The notes under the pieces were generated by a model. That model did not search any database. It was not told the DNA's origin and saw nothing but the letters and a program-made list of their open reading frames with translations. Made by a program: the position numbers and the translations under genes. Below, in pieces: positions 42,814 to 51,620 of a stretch of DNA of 64,000 nt (position 1 is its first letter; each line of letters begins with the position of its first letter). The DNA is taken from positions 62,001 through 126,000 of the forward strand of contig NZ_NKHL01000107.1 of assembly GCF_002934685.1 (NCBI RefSeq). Reading direction: 5' to 3'. Source of the stretch: Pseudomonas bohemica. GTDB taxonomy: Bacteria; Pseudomonadota; Gammaproteobacteria; Pseudomonadales; Pseudomonadaceae.

Positions 42814-42941
42814 AGAGTCAGCAGGCTCGGTCTTGGAATTCAATTGGAAACAATAGGTGAAAAACGGTCGCAAACATAACACGTCGCGCGGATAAGTCCC
42901 AACAGGTGGGCTGGGCGCGGTGTTTCGCCGGGCATTTTATC

Positions 42942-43035
42942 GGTGGGAGTGAGCTTGCTCACGAAGACTGGCGATCATGGGCTGGATATCTGGGCTCTTC
43001 GAACTCCCCTTTCGTGAGCAGGCCCCCTCCCACAG
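42942..43035. repeat. Paired REP elements, family 1
   Basis: GTGGGAGTGAGCTTGCTCAC (42943-42962) and TTCGTGAGCAGGCCCCCTCC (43011-43030, degenerate) inside the 304-bp divergent spacer between the RmlD-like gene and lhr. Apart from the repeats, no gene is visible in 42814-43117, which must hold both promoters. Confidence 0.78.
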
Positions 43036-43117
43036 TTGCCCTATGCCATACATCACACGGACCAAGCCCGATCACCGGCCCTTGCATCCCTTAACGTTCA
43101 CCCTCATAAACAGAGGC

Positions 43118-46100
43118 ATGAACCTTCTCCAGACTCTCGCTCCGGTGCTCGACGACTTTCATCCGGCCGTCAGCGCCTGGTTCACCCGGACCTTCCCGGC
43201 CGTTACCGCTGCCCAGGCCCAGGCGTGGCCGCTGATCAAGCGCCGCCAATCGACGTTGATCGCCGCGCCTACCGGCTCCGGCAAGACGTTGACTGCGTTT
43301 CTGGCGGTGATCGACGACCTGGTCCATCAGGGCCTTGAGCTAGGCGGTCAGTTGCCAGATCAGACCTTCGTGGTCTACGTCTCGCCCCTCAAGGCGCTGT
43401 CCAACGACATTCAGATTAATCTGCAGAACCCGCTCGCTGGCATCACCGAACAGCTTGAGCAGCGGGGCTTGCCGGGGCTGCGCATCAGCACCGCCGTGCG
43501 CACCGGCGACACCCAGCAAAAAGAGCGCAACGCGATGCGCAAGACAGCGCCGCACATTCTGGTCACCACCCCGGAATCGCTATATGTGTTGCTGGGCTCG
43601 GACTCCGGCCGACGCATGCTATCGAGCACACAGACGGTGATCGTCGACGAAATCCACGCCATCGCCGCCAGCAAACGCGGCAGTCATCTGGCGCTGAGTC
43701 TGGAGCGGCTGCAGGCGTTGTGTGACAAACCCTTGCTGCGCATTGGCCTCTCGGCGACGCAAAAACCCATCGAGCGGGTGTCGCGCTTTCTGGTCGGCAG
43801 CGATCCGGTCAGTCGGCCTTGCGCCATTGTCGACATCGGCCATGCCCGGCCTAGAGACCTGGCAATCGAAGTGCCGCCCGTGCCGCTGACGGCGGTAATG
43901 GCCAATGATGTCTGGCAACTGGTGTACGACCGCCTCGCAGAGCTGGCGCGCGAACACCGGACCACGCTGATCTTCGTCAATACCCGGCGTCTGGCCGAAC
44001 GTATGGCACGCTTTCTCAGTGAGCGCCTGGGCAAGGAGGCCGTGGCCGCGCACCACGGCAGTCTGGCCAAGGAACAACGGCTGGACGCCGAGCAACGACT
44101 CAAGCGCGGCGACCTGCAAGTGCTGATCGCCACTGCCTCGTTGGAGTTGGGCATCGATATCGGCGATGTCGATCTGGTCTGTCAGATCAGTTCCCCGCGC
44201 TCCATTGCTTCTTTCCTGCAGCGTGTCGGACGCTCCGGGCACCACGTGGGCGGCACGCCAAAGGGGCGGCTGTTCGCCATTTCCCGCGATGACCTTATCG
44301 AGTGCGCAGCCTTACTGGACTGCGTGCGCCGCGGCGAACTCGACACGTTGCTGATTCCCAAGGCGCCGCTCGACGTAGTAGCGCAGCAGATCATTGCCGA
44401 GGTCAGCTGCCAGGAGTGGGAAGAACAGGCACTACTGGAAATGTTTCGCAAGGCGTCGCCCTACGCCGAGTTCGACGAGCAGCATTATCAGGCGCTGTTG
44501 GGCATGCTCGCCGAAGGCTACAGCGGGCGGCAGGGCGTGCGTGCGGCTTACCTGCATCGCGATGCCGTGACTCGAACGTTGCGCGGCCGACGCGGCAGCA
44601 AACTCACGGCGGTGACCAGCGGCGGCACGATTCCGGACAACGCCGACTACAGCGTGATCCTCGAACCGCAGGCGCTGAACATCGGCACGGTCAACGAAGA
44701 CTTTGCGGTGGAAAGCCTTGCGGGCGACATCTTTCAGCTGGGCAACACGTCTTACCGCATCCTGCGCATCGAATCGGGCCGAGTACGAGTGGAAGACGCA
44801 CAAGGCGTGCCGCCGAACATCCCCTTCTGGATGGGTGAAGCACCGGGGCGCAGCGATGAATTGTCGTTCGCCGTGGCCCGATTGCAAGCCGACATCGATC
44901 AGCGACTCAGCGACCATCCGGGCAATCTGCAGCCTTGCACCGACTGGTTGATGACCACATTGGGCCTGGGCCTGGACAGCGCCGAGCAATTGGTGGAGTA
45001 CCTGGCGCGGGCGCGCTCTACCCTCGGCGCCTTGCCATCGCAGGACACGCTGGTGATGGAGCGCTTCTTCGACGAATCCGGGGGCACGCAACTGGTCATC
45101 CACACGCCCTTTGGCAGTCGCATCAATCGCGCATGGGGCCTGGCGTTGCGCAAACGTTTCTGTCGCACCTTCAATTTCGAACTGCAGGCTGCCGCCAGCG
45201 AAGACGCCATTGTGTTGTCGCTGTCCACCAGCCACAGCTTTGCACTGGATGAGGTCTGGCGTTATCTACATTCCAACAGCGCCGAACACATCTTGATTCA
45301 GGCGGTACTGGATGCGCCCTTGTTCAATGTGCGCTGGCGCTGGAACGCCGGAGTCGCGCTGGCTCTGCCGCGTTATGCGGGCGGTCGAAAAGTCGCGCCC
45401 CAACTGCAACGTATGAAGAGTGAGGACCTGATCGCTACGGTGTTCCCGGACCAGATCGCCTGCCTGGAAAACCTCGTCGGCGAACGCGAAGTGCCCGAGC
45501 ATCCGCTGGTGGAGCAGACACTGGACGACTGCCTGCACGAAGCCATGGACGCTGACGGCTGGCTGGCGTTGTTGCGGCGCATGGAAAAAGGCGATGTGCG
45601 CCTGATCGCCCGCGATCTGCCCGCGCCCTCTCCGCTGGCGGCCGAGATTCTCAACGCTAAACCCTACACCTTCCTCGACGACGCGCCGCTGGAAGAGCGT
45701 CGCACTCAAGCGGTCCTCAACCGTCGGTGGAGCGATCCGGAATCGGCCGACGATCTGGGCGCGCTGGACGCTGAGGCTATCGTTGCGGTGGCCGAGGAAG
45801 CCTGGCCGCAACCGCAGAATATCGACGAAATGCACGAAGCGCTGATGAGCCTGGGGTGTGTCAGTGGCGCCGAAGCGCGGGAGCAAAGCGACTGGATGAA
45901 GTGGCTGGAGAACCTGGCCCGATCTGGCCGCGCCATGCGTTTGCAGGTCTCGCCTGAGCAGGCGCTGTGGATTGCCCTTGAGCGTCTTACCTGCCTGCGG
46001 GCGGTTTATCCTGCGGCTGAAATGCATCCACCGCTGGCAGTGCTGCCCGGCTTCGATGAAGTCTGGAATGAAGACGACGCCAAGGTTGAAATCGTTCGCG

Positions 46101-47431
46101 CGCGCCTGAGCGGTTTCGGGCCGTTAACCGTGCCAGACATCGCCGCGCCGTTGGCGCTACAGCCAAGCGATGTCGCTCAGGCGCTGGCCCAGCTGGAAAA
46201 CGAAGGCTATGTGCTGCGTGGCCGTTTCAGCCCCGGCGCCAGCGAAGAACAATGGTGCGAGCGGCATCTGCTGTCGCGCATTCATCGCTACACGGTCAAA
46301 CGCCTGCGTCGGGAAATCGAGCCTGTTTCGTTGCAGGACTTCATGCGCTTTCTGTTCGATTGGCAGCATCTCTCTACATCGACTCAGAGCCAGGGCAAAG
46401 CGGCTTTGCCCGAAGTGGTCGATCAACTGGAGGGCTTTTCTGCCGCCGCTGGCGCGTGGGACAGCGATATTCTTCCGGCGCGACTGAAGGATTATTCCCA
46501 GAGCTGGCTGGATGACCTGTGCCGGTCCGGCAAGGTGATGTGGATGCGTCTGACAAGCCGCACCAAGGTTGGCAGCGCGGCATTGCGCAGTACGCCGATT
46601 GTGTTGCTGCCGCGCCCGCAGGTGCGGCTATGGAGCGGCCTGACTGAACAGCCTGCGCCCACCGAGCTTTCATTGCGCGCCCAGCGGGTGCATGAGGTGC
46701 TGTCGACTCAGGGCGCGATGTTCTTCGACGAACTGACGACTGAAGCGCATTTACTGCGCACCGAGCTGGAAAACGCGCTGCAGGAACTGGTCGGCGCAGG
46801 CCTGGTTAACGCCGACAGCTTTGCCGGCCTGCGCGCACTGATTACCCCCGCCAGCAAACGCGCGACCCACACCAGTCGGCGCAATCGCGGGGCATTCATC
46901 GGTGGCATGGACGATGCCGGGCGCTGGGCCCTGTTGCGTCGAGCGCCAGCCCCTGAAACCACATCGCCACAACGGCTGGACAGCGACACGCTGGAGCACA
47001 TCGCCATGACCTTGCTGCGCCGCTACGGCGTGGTGTTCTGGCGGCTGCTTGAGCGTGAAGCCGACTGGCTGCCGAGCTGGCGAGAGCTGCTGCGTACGTT
47101 CCATCGTCTGGAAGCGCGGGGTGACATTCGCGGCGGACGCTTCATTGCGGGGCTAGCTGGTGAGCAGTTTGCGTTGCCAGAGGCCATCCCTGTGCTTCGG
47201 GAGGTCCGCAAACGTCCGCTGGATGGCAGCCTGATCGGCGTCAGTGGCGTCGATCCGCTGAATCTGGCGGGCACCTTGCTGCCGGGCGCGAAGGTTGCAG
47301 CAGTGGTCGGCAATCGCTTGGTGTATCGCGACGGAGTACCCATCGCGGCCATAGTCGCGGGCAAACCACAGTATTGGGGCGAGCTGGATGCCGGGATGAT
47401 GTTGCAGGTGCGGGATCGGTTGTTCAGATAG
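43118..47431 (+). CDS. lhr: ATP-dependent helicase Lhr (large helicase-related)
   Basis: A 1437-residue superfamily 2 helicase involved in DNA repair. The core has Walker A APTGSGKT (50-57), motif II DEIHAIAASKRGSHLAL-like (DEIH), motif III LSATQKP and motif VI QRVGRSGHH. These are followed by the winged-helix and Lhr-core domains and a long C-terminal region of several hundred residues typical of the Lhr-L form (E. coli 1538). The ATG at 43118 has AGAGG just upstream; a longer frame would run into the REP pair. It appears monocistronic. Confidence 0.93.
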   Translation: MNLLQTLAPVLDDFHPAVSAWFTRTFPAVTAAQAQAWPLIKRRQSTLIAAPTGSGKTLTAFLAVIDDLVHQGLELGGQLPDQTFVVYVSPLKALSNDIQINLQNPLAGITEQLEQRGLPGLRISTAVRTGDTQQKERNAMRKTAPHILVTTPESLYVLLGSDSGRRMLSSTQTVIVDEIHAIAASKRGSHLALSLERLQALCDKPLLRIGLSATQKPIERVSRFLVGSDPVSRPCAIVDIGHARPRDLAIEVPPVPLTAVMANDVWQLVYDRLAELAREHRTTLIFVNTRRLAERMARFLSERLGKEAVAAHHGSLAKEQRLDAEQRLKRGDLQVLIATASLELGIDIGDVDLVCQISSPRSIASFLQRVGRSGHHVGGTPKGRLFAISRDDLIECAALLDCVRRGELDTLLIPKAPLDVVAQQIIAEVSCQEWEEQALLEMFRKASPYAEFDEQHYQALLGMLAEGYSGRQGVRAAYLHRDAVTRTLRGRRGSKLTAVTSGGTIPDNADYSVILEPQALNIGTVNEDFAVESLAGDIFQLGNTSYRILRIESGRVRVEDAQGVPPNIPFWMGEAPGRSDELSFAVARLQADIDQRLSDHPGNLQPCTDWLMTTLGLGLDSAEQLVEYLARARSTLGALPSQDTLVMERFFDESGGTQLVIHTPFGSRINRAWGLALRKRFCRTFNFELQAAASEDAIVLSLSTSHSFALDEVWRYLHSNSAEHILIQAVLDAPLFNVRWRWNAGVALALPRYAGGRKVAPQLQRMKSEDLIATVFPDQIACLENLVGEREVPEHPLVEQTLDDCLHEAMDADGWLALLRRMEKGDVRLIARDLPAPSPLAAEILNAKPYTFLDDAPLEERRTQAVLNRRWSDPESADDLGALDAEAIVAVAEEAWPQPQNIDEMHEALMSLGCVSGAEAREQSDWMKWLENLARSGRAMRLQVSPEQALWIALERLTCLRAVYPAAEMHPPLAVLPGFDEVWNEDDAKVEIVRARLSGFGPLTVPDIAAPLALQPSDVAQALAQLENEGYVLRGRFSPGASEEQWCERHLLSRIHRYTVKRLRREIEPVSLQDFMRFLFDWQHLSTSTQSQGKAALPEVVDQLEGFSAAAGAWDSDILPARLKDYSQSWLDDLCRSGKVMWMRLTSRTKVGSAALRSTPIVLLPRPQVRLWSGLTEQPAPTELSLRAQRVHEVLSTQGAMFFDELTTEAHLLRTELENALQELVGAGLVNADSFAGLRALITPASKRATHTSRRNRGAFIGGMDDAGRWALLRRAPAPETTSPQRLDSDTLEHIAMTLLRRYGVVFWRLLEREADWLPSWRELLRTFHRLEARGDIRGGRFIAGLAGEQFALPEAIPVLREVRKRPLDGSLIGVSGVDPLNLAGTLLPGAKVAAVVGNRLVYRDGVPIAAIVAGKPQYWGELDAGMMLQVRDRLFR

Positions 47432-47440
47432 CTCTGCAAG

Positions 47441-47529
47441 CGTAGGAGCGCGCTTGCCCGCAATGGCTGTGCGCCAGTCAACCATTCGGCAACAAGCACA
47501 TCGCCATCGCGGGCCAGCGCGCCCCTAGG
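47441..47529. repeat. Paired REP elements, family 2
   Basis: CGTAGGAGCGCGCTTGCCCG (47441-47460) and TCGCGGGCCAGCGCGCCCCT (47507-47526, two or three changes) between the convergent lhr and channel genes. Confidence 0.8.
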
Positions 47530-47539
47530 ATAGATCGGC

Positions 47540-49696
47540 TCAAACCGGACTCTCCGAGCCATCCTTGTTCACCACCGTCGCCTTGCCCGGCACCGGCTGC
47601 GGTTGCCCATCTTCATCCTCGACCGGCGCCATCTGCCCGTTGTGCGGACTCATGATCAGCTGTGGGTAAGTCTGCGCGAATCGCACGTCGGGGGACTTAT
47701 CCACAAGACGCTTGAGCTTGTCGTTGAACGAGCGGCTCACCGCGTACTGCCCGCCCGACGAAGTACGGAATTGAGCGGTGATCACGATCCCGTTCATGTC
47801 CATGCGATCGAGCCCGAACACCTCCAACGGCCCTTGCAGCTTGCTCGCCAGCAGAAAGTCGTCACTGATCGCCTGCCCTGCTTCGCGGATCAGCGAAGTC
47901 GCTGAGTCCACATCCGAGTCGTAGGTGAACTGGAACGAAAAAAACGCATAGGCGAATTGCCGGGACTGGTTGGTCACCGCCTTGATCTGGCCGAACGGCA
48001 CCGAATGCACGAAGCCCTTGCCATCGCGCAACCGCAGCGTGCGAATGGTCAGGCTTTCCACCGTGCCGGCATGACCTGAATCCAGCACCACCCAATCGCC
48101 GATGGAAATCGTGTCCTCAATGATGATGAACAGGCCGGTGATCACATCCTGAACCAGTTGCTGCGAACCGAAACCGATGGCCAGACCGACGACCCCCGCA
48201 CCGGCCAGCAGCGGCCCGACATTGATCCCGAGATTGGCCATGGTGGTGATCGTGCAGATCACCACCAGAATGATTTTTATCGCATTACGCAGCAGTGGCA
48301 GGATGGTCTTGACACGCGTACTGGGCTGGCGCGTGGAGCGATTATTGGTCGGCGGCTTGAGGGCCTCCTGGATCGCCGTGTCCATCACTACCCACAGCAG
48401 CCAGGTCACCAGGAAGATCATCCCGATACTGCTCAATGAGTCGCTGATCACCTTGCCAAGCGCGTTGCGTTGCGCGAATTCGAACAGCGAAAAGCCCCAT
48501 ATCCTGCCCAATATCTCGATGAACCCTATCGCCAGAGCAATACGCAGTACTGCATGCAGCAGGCTCAGCAGACGTTCCTTATAGACGCTGCTAATGCGCG
48601 CTTCGGCGGGTTTGAACATATGCTGAAACAGGGTGCTTAGGAACACCGTCCCGATCAATAACACTGTCGTTAGCAACGCGCATCGCAGGGCTTCCTGACT
48701 GTCCTCTCCCGCGCCGATCAGACTGACCGCCGACACCAGGATCATCAGCAAAATCGGCAGATGCCAAAGGCTCGAGAAAATCTTCAATGTCTGCTGCAAC
48801 GCTGGTCTCGTCAGGCGAGCGGCCAACGGACGGTTGCGAATCAGATGCGCCACTGGCCTACGCATACGAATGACGACGATGCAGAACATCACCGAGGCCA
48901 TCAGACCGGTGAACGCTGCGACGCTGGTGGTCACGTTGCCGCCCAACTGACGGGCAATCTGAGGACTGGTCAGTGCATCGCTCAAGGCCGCGAAGAAGCC
49001 GATGATGAACAGCGGATGTGGCGTGTAATCACGAATGATGCGAACCGCTGGGCGCTTGTGCCCCGAGTTGAACAGTACGATCACCGACAGCAACACCGAG
49101 GTCGAGAAAATACCGCTGCTGGTGGAGTACGCCAGGCACAGCGCCAGCGCCCTGCCCACCGACGTCGGGATGAAATGACTGACATACAACGTCAGCGGCA
49201 GGCAGATCAGCGCCGGAATCGTGAACGGCAAAATGTACCCCAATACGCCCTGCACTCGCCCGTACCGTTGCAGCAGGCGATGCCGGGATATACGGCTCGC
49301 GATGAACGCACCAACGCGATTGAGGATCAGGAATGCGCCGATCCAGACGACCGACAAAATCAGGAAATCTCCGGCAATGGCCCACGGCGAGCGGGACGAT
49401 GGCTTGTTGACCAAGGCCCCCAGCTCATCAGCAGCGCGGTCAGCACGCAAGCGCCAGGAGTCGAACAGATGGCCGTCCAGATCCAGCTTGTTCTGCACGC
49501 TGTCGATACTTGAGCTGATGGCCCCGAGCAATCCTCCCTTGACCAGAATTTCCGGCTTTTCGGGCTCGGCAGCAGGCGTGTCAGCCGGGGCGCTTGATTG
49601 TGCGGTACTGGCCGCAGGGGCATCGGCCGCTTGAATGTTGAGGCTGCCGAGGCAGAGGATTACACACAGCAACAGGACGGATTTGAAGTTCGACAA
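47540..49696 (-). CDS. Large MscS-family mechanosensitive ion channel
   Basis: A 718-residue inner-membrane protein. After a signal peptide (SVLLLCVILCLGSLNIQAA) and an Ala/Pro-rich periplasmic stretch there are about ten hydrophobic helices, then the MscS pore helix VGPLLAGAGVVGLAIGFGSQ and the beta domain (FIIIEDTISIGDWVVLDS, VHSVPFGQIKAVTNQSR). It resembles YbiO-type channels. A TTG at 49696 has AAAGGAG ten bases upstream and starts MSNFKSVLLL; a GTG at 49708 overlaps that ribosome site, so the TTG is preferred. Confidence 0.88.
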   Translation of the reverse strand: MSNFKSVLLLCVILCLGSLNIQAADAPAASTAQSSAPADTPAAEPEKPEILVKGGLLGAISSSIDSVQNKLDLDGHLFDSWRLRADRAADELGALVNKPSSRSPWAIAGDFLILSVVWIGAFLILNRVGAFIASRISRHRLLQRYGRVQGVLGYILPFTIPALICLPLTLYVSHFIPTSVGRALALCLAYSTSSGIFSTSVLLSVIVLFNSGHKRPAVRIIRDYTPHPLFIIGFFAALSDALTSPQIARQLGGNVTTSVAAFTGLMASVMFCIVVIRMRRPVAHLIRNRPLAARLTRPALQQTLKIFSSLWHLPILLMILVSAVSLIGAGEDSQEALRCALLTTVLLIGTVFLSTLFQHMFKPAEARISSVYKERLLSLLHAVLRIALAIGFIEILGRIWGFSLFEFAQRNALGKVISDSLSSIGMIFLVTWLLWVVMDTAIQEALKPPTNNRSTRQPSTRVKTILPLLRNAIKIILVVICTITTMANLGINVGPLLAGAGVVGLAIGFGSQQLVQDVITGLFIIIEDTISIGDWVVLDSGHAGTVESLTIRTLRLRDGKGFVHSVPFGQIKAVTNQSRQFAYAFFSFQFTYDSDVDSATSLIREAGQAISDDFLLASKLQGPLEVFGLDRMDMNGIVITAQFRTSSGGQYAVSRSFNDKLKRLVDKSPDVRFAQTYPQLIMSPHNGQMAPVEDEDGQPQPVPGKATVVNKDGSESPV

Positions 49697-49858
49697 AACG
49701 CAGGTCACTCCTTTCAGTCATGAGGGACGGAGAAATCAATGCCCACAGAAACTGATCGATATTCGCCCCGCAAGTTCGCCTGCGTCGCAAAGCTTCATGC
49801 GTACCGGTTCGTCCCGACCAACGGAAACAACCATTTTTCATGCGTCGCTTGACCGGGG

Positions 49859-49872
49859 AGAACGATCGTTCT
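49859..49872. promoter_or_regulatory. Candidate TetR operator
   Basis: AGAACGATCGTTCT is a perfect 14-base palindrome that ends 13 bases before the TetR-family start codon. Such a site so near the start of a TetR gene usually marks autorepression. Confidence 0.6.
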
Positions 49873-49885
49873 ACCTTGCAAACCC

Positions 49886-50455
49886 ATGAGCACACAGACA
49901 AACGATACCCGCGAAAAAATCCTCGCGACCGCCGAACGACTCATCTACCAGAACGGGATTCACGCCACCGGCATGGACCTTCTGGTGAAGACTTCCGGCG
50001 TTGCCAGAAAGAGCATCTACCGCTACTTCGCCACTAAGGACGAAGTGGCCGCTGCCGCGCTGAACGCTCGAGACGTGCGCTGGATGCAGTGGTTCAGGAC
50101 CGAGTCCAACAAGGCTGAAACGCCGCGAGGGCGAATCCTGAACATGTTTGTCGTACTTAATGACTGGTTTGAGTCCGAAGGTTTTCATGGCTGTGCGTTC
50201 ATCAACACGGCCGGTGAGATTGGGGATTCGAATGACCCAATCCGGCTGATCGCCAAATCGCACAAACAGAAGTTGCTCGACTACGCGCTTGAACTCGCCG
50301 AGCAACTGAACATCGAGCAACCGTCAGTACTGGCCAGACAGTTGCTCATTCTGATGGAAGGCGCCATCACCACCGCTCGCGTCATGGGTGACTACAGTGC
50401 CGCCGACAGCGCAAGGGATGTTGCGCAGTTGTTGCTGAAACAGGCCTCGCCCTAG
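49886..50455 (+). CDS. TetR/AcrR-family transcriptional regulator
   Basis: A 189-residue repressor with the TetR helix-turn-helix at about residues 8-55 ([20 protein letters not shown], then [20 protein letters not shown]) and a ligand-binding C-terminal domain that includes [18 protein letters not shown], a stretch seen in the cysteine-containing subgroup. It precedes a DUF1348 gene by 61 bases in the same direction, so both may be controlled by the palindrome upstream. Confidence 0.9.
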   Translation: MSTQTNDTREKILATAERLIYQNGIHATGMDLLVKTSGVARKSIYRYFATKDEVAAAALNARDVRWMQWFRTESNKAETPRGRILNMFVVLNDWFESEGFHGCAFINTAGEIGDSNDPIRLIAKSHKQKLLDYALELAEQLNIEQPSVLARQLLILMEGAITTARVMGDYSAADSARDVAQLLLKQASP

Positions 50456-50516
50456 AGGCCCGAGCTTGAAGAACGCTTCACTCACCGATCTATCCAACTT
50501 GCCTGGAGGCTTCGCC

Positions 50517-50993
50517 ATGTCCAACGCTCAGACTCGCCCGCCACTACCTCCCTTCACCCGCGAATCGGCCATTGAAAAGATCCGCTTGGCCGAAGACGGC
50601 TGGAACAGCCGGGACCCGGAAAAAGTGTCCCTGGCCTACACACTCGACACCCAATGGCGTAACCGCGCCGAGTTCGCTACCAACCGCGAAGAAGCCAAAG
50701 GCTTTCTGACCCGCAAGTGGAAAAAAGAACTCGACTACCGGCTGATCAAAGAGTTGTGGGCCTTCACCGACAACCGCATCGCCGTGCGCTACGCCTACGA
50801 ATGGCACGACGATTCGGGGAACTGGTTTCGCTCCTACGGAAACGAAAACTGGGAATTCGCCGAAGACGGCCTGATGCATCGTCGATTCGCTTGCATCAAC
50901 GACATGCCGATCAAGGAATCGGAGCGCAAATTCCACTGGCCGCTGGGACGCCGCCCCGATGACCATCCGGGATTGAGCGACTTGGGGCTTTAA
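50517..50993 (+). CDS. DUF1348 / NTF2-like protein
   Basis: A 158-residue protein of the nuclear-transport-factor-2-like DUF1348 family. Typical segments are [40 protein letters not shown] and [19 protein letters not shown]. The conical fold usually holds a small hydrophobic ligand or acts as an isomerase or hydrolase; no enzyme role is known to me. The ATG at 50517 has TGGAGG upstream. It is probably induced with the TetR gene. Confidence 0.85.
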   Translation: MSNAQTRPPLPPFTRESAIEKIRLAEDGWNSRDPEKVSLAYTLDTQWRNRAEFATNREEAKGFLTRKWKKELDYRLIKELWAFTDNRIAVRYAYEWHDDSGNWFRSYGNENWEFAEDGLMHRRFACINDMPIKESERKFHWPLGRRPDDHPGLSDLGL

Positions 50994-51019
50994 ACGCAAC
51001 TTGTCGCTCCCAAGACAAA

Positions 51020-51056
51020 GCCCCCGGCAGCAGAGCTGTGCGGGGGCCTGTTTGTT
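51020..51056. terminator. Rho-independent terminator between DUF1348 gene and ssb
   Basis: GCCCCCG ... CGGGGGC with an inner CAG/CTG extension forms a stable stem; TTTGTTC follows on the plus strand and TTTGTCTT on the minus strand. It separates the convergent DUF1348 and ssb genes and could serve both. Confidence 0.75.
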
Positions 51057-51086
51057 CAACGCGTTACTGCGTTCGATTTCGGAGAA

Positions 51087-51611
51087 TTAAAACGGAATAT
51101 CGTCATCGAAACTGTCGAAATCAGGTGCGGGCTGCGGCGCCTGTTGTGGAGCGGGACGCGACTCGCGCTGCGGCTGAGGAGCGGCCTGCGGGCGTGGTTG
51201 CTGTTGTGGACGAGGTGCGGAATTCTGATAACCGCCGCCACCCTGACCTTGTTGCGCGTCGCCTTGTGGACGGCCGCCCAGCAGTTGCATGGTGCCCTGC
51301 ATGTCGACAACGATTTCAGTGGTGTAACGCTTGATGCCGTCTTTTTCCCACTCGCGGGTCTGCAGCTTGCCTTCGATGTAGACCTGCGAACCTTTACGCA
51401 GGTACTCGCCGGCGATCTCTGCGACCTTGCCGAACATCGACACGCGGTGCCATTCGGTCTTTTCGACTTTCTGACCGGTTTGCTTGTCGGTCCATTGCTC
51501 GCTTGTCGCCAGACTCAGGTTGGTCACGGCGTTACCGTTAGGCAAGTAGCGAACTTCGGGATCCTGGCCACATGTGCCGACCAATATGACTTTGTTAACC
51601 CCACGGGCCAT
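51087..51611 (-). CDS. ssb: Single-stranded DNA-binding protein
   Basis: Tetrameric protein that coats single-stranded DNA in replication and repair. The 174-residue sequence has the OB fold ([40 protein letters not shown]), a Gln/Pro/Gly-rich linker from about 112, and the protein-docking tail DSFDDDIPF. Many partner enzymes bind this tail. It lies 9 bases after the MFS gene, close to divergent uvrA, an arrangement also seen in P. aeruginosa. Confidence 0.96.
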   Translation of the reverse strand: MARGVNKVILVGTCGQDPEVRYLPNGNAVTNLSLATSEQWTDKQTGQKVEKTEWHRVSMFGKVAEIAGEYLRKGSQVYIEGKLQTREWEKDGIKRYTTEIVVDMQGTMQLLGGRPQGDAQQGQGGGGYQNSAPRPQQQPRPQAAPQPQRESRPAPQQAPQPAPDFDSFDDDIPF

Positions 51612-51620
51612 AACGTTCTC

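Noticed and set aside
13607..47529. CRISPR array or insertion-sequence ends made of the dispersed repeats
   Set aside because: The repeats are inverted pairs scattered over 34 kb, not direct repeats with regular spacers, and no transposase or Cas gene is near.
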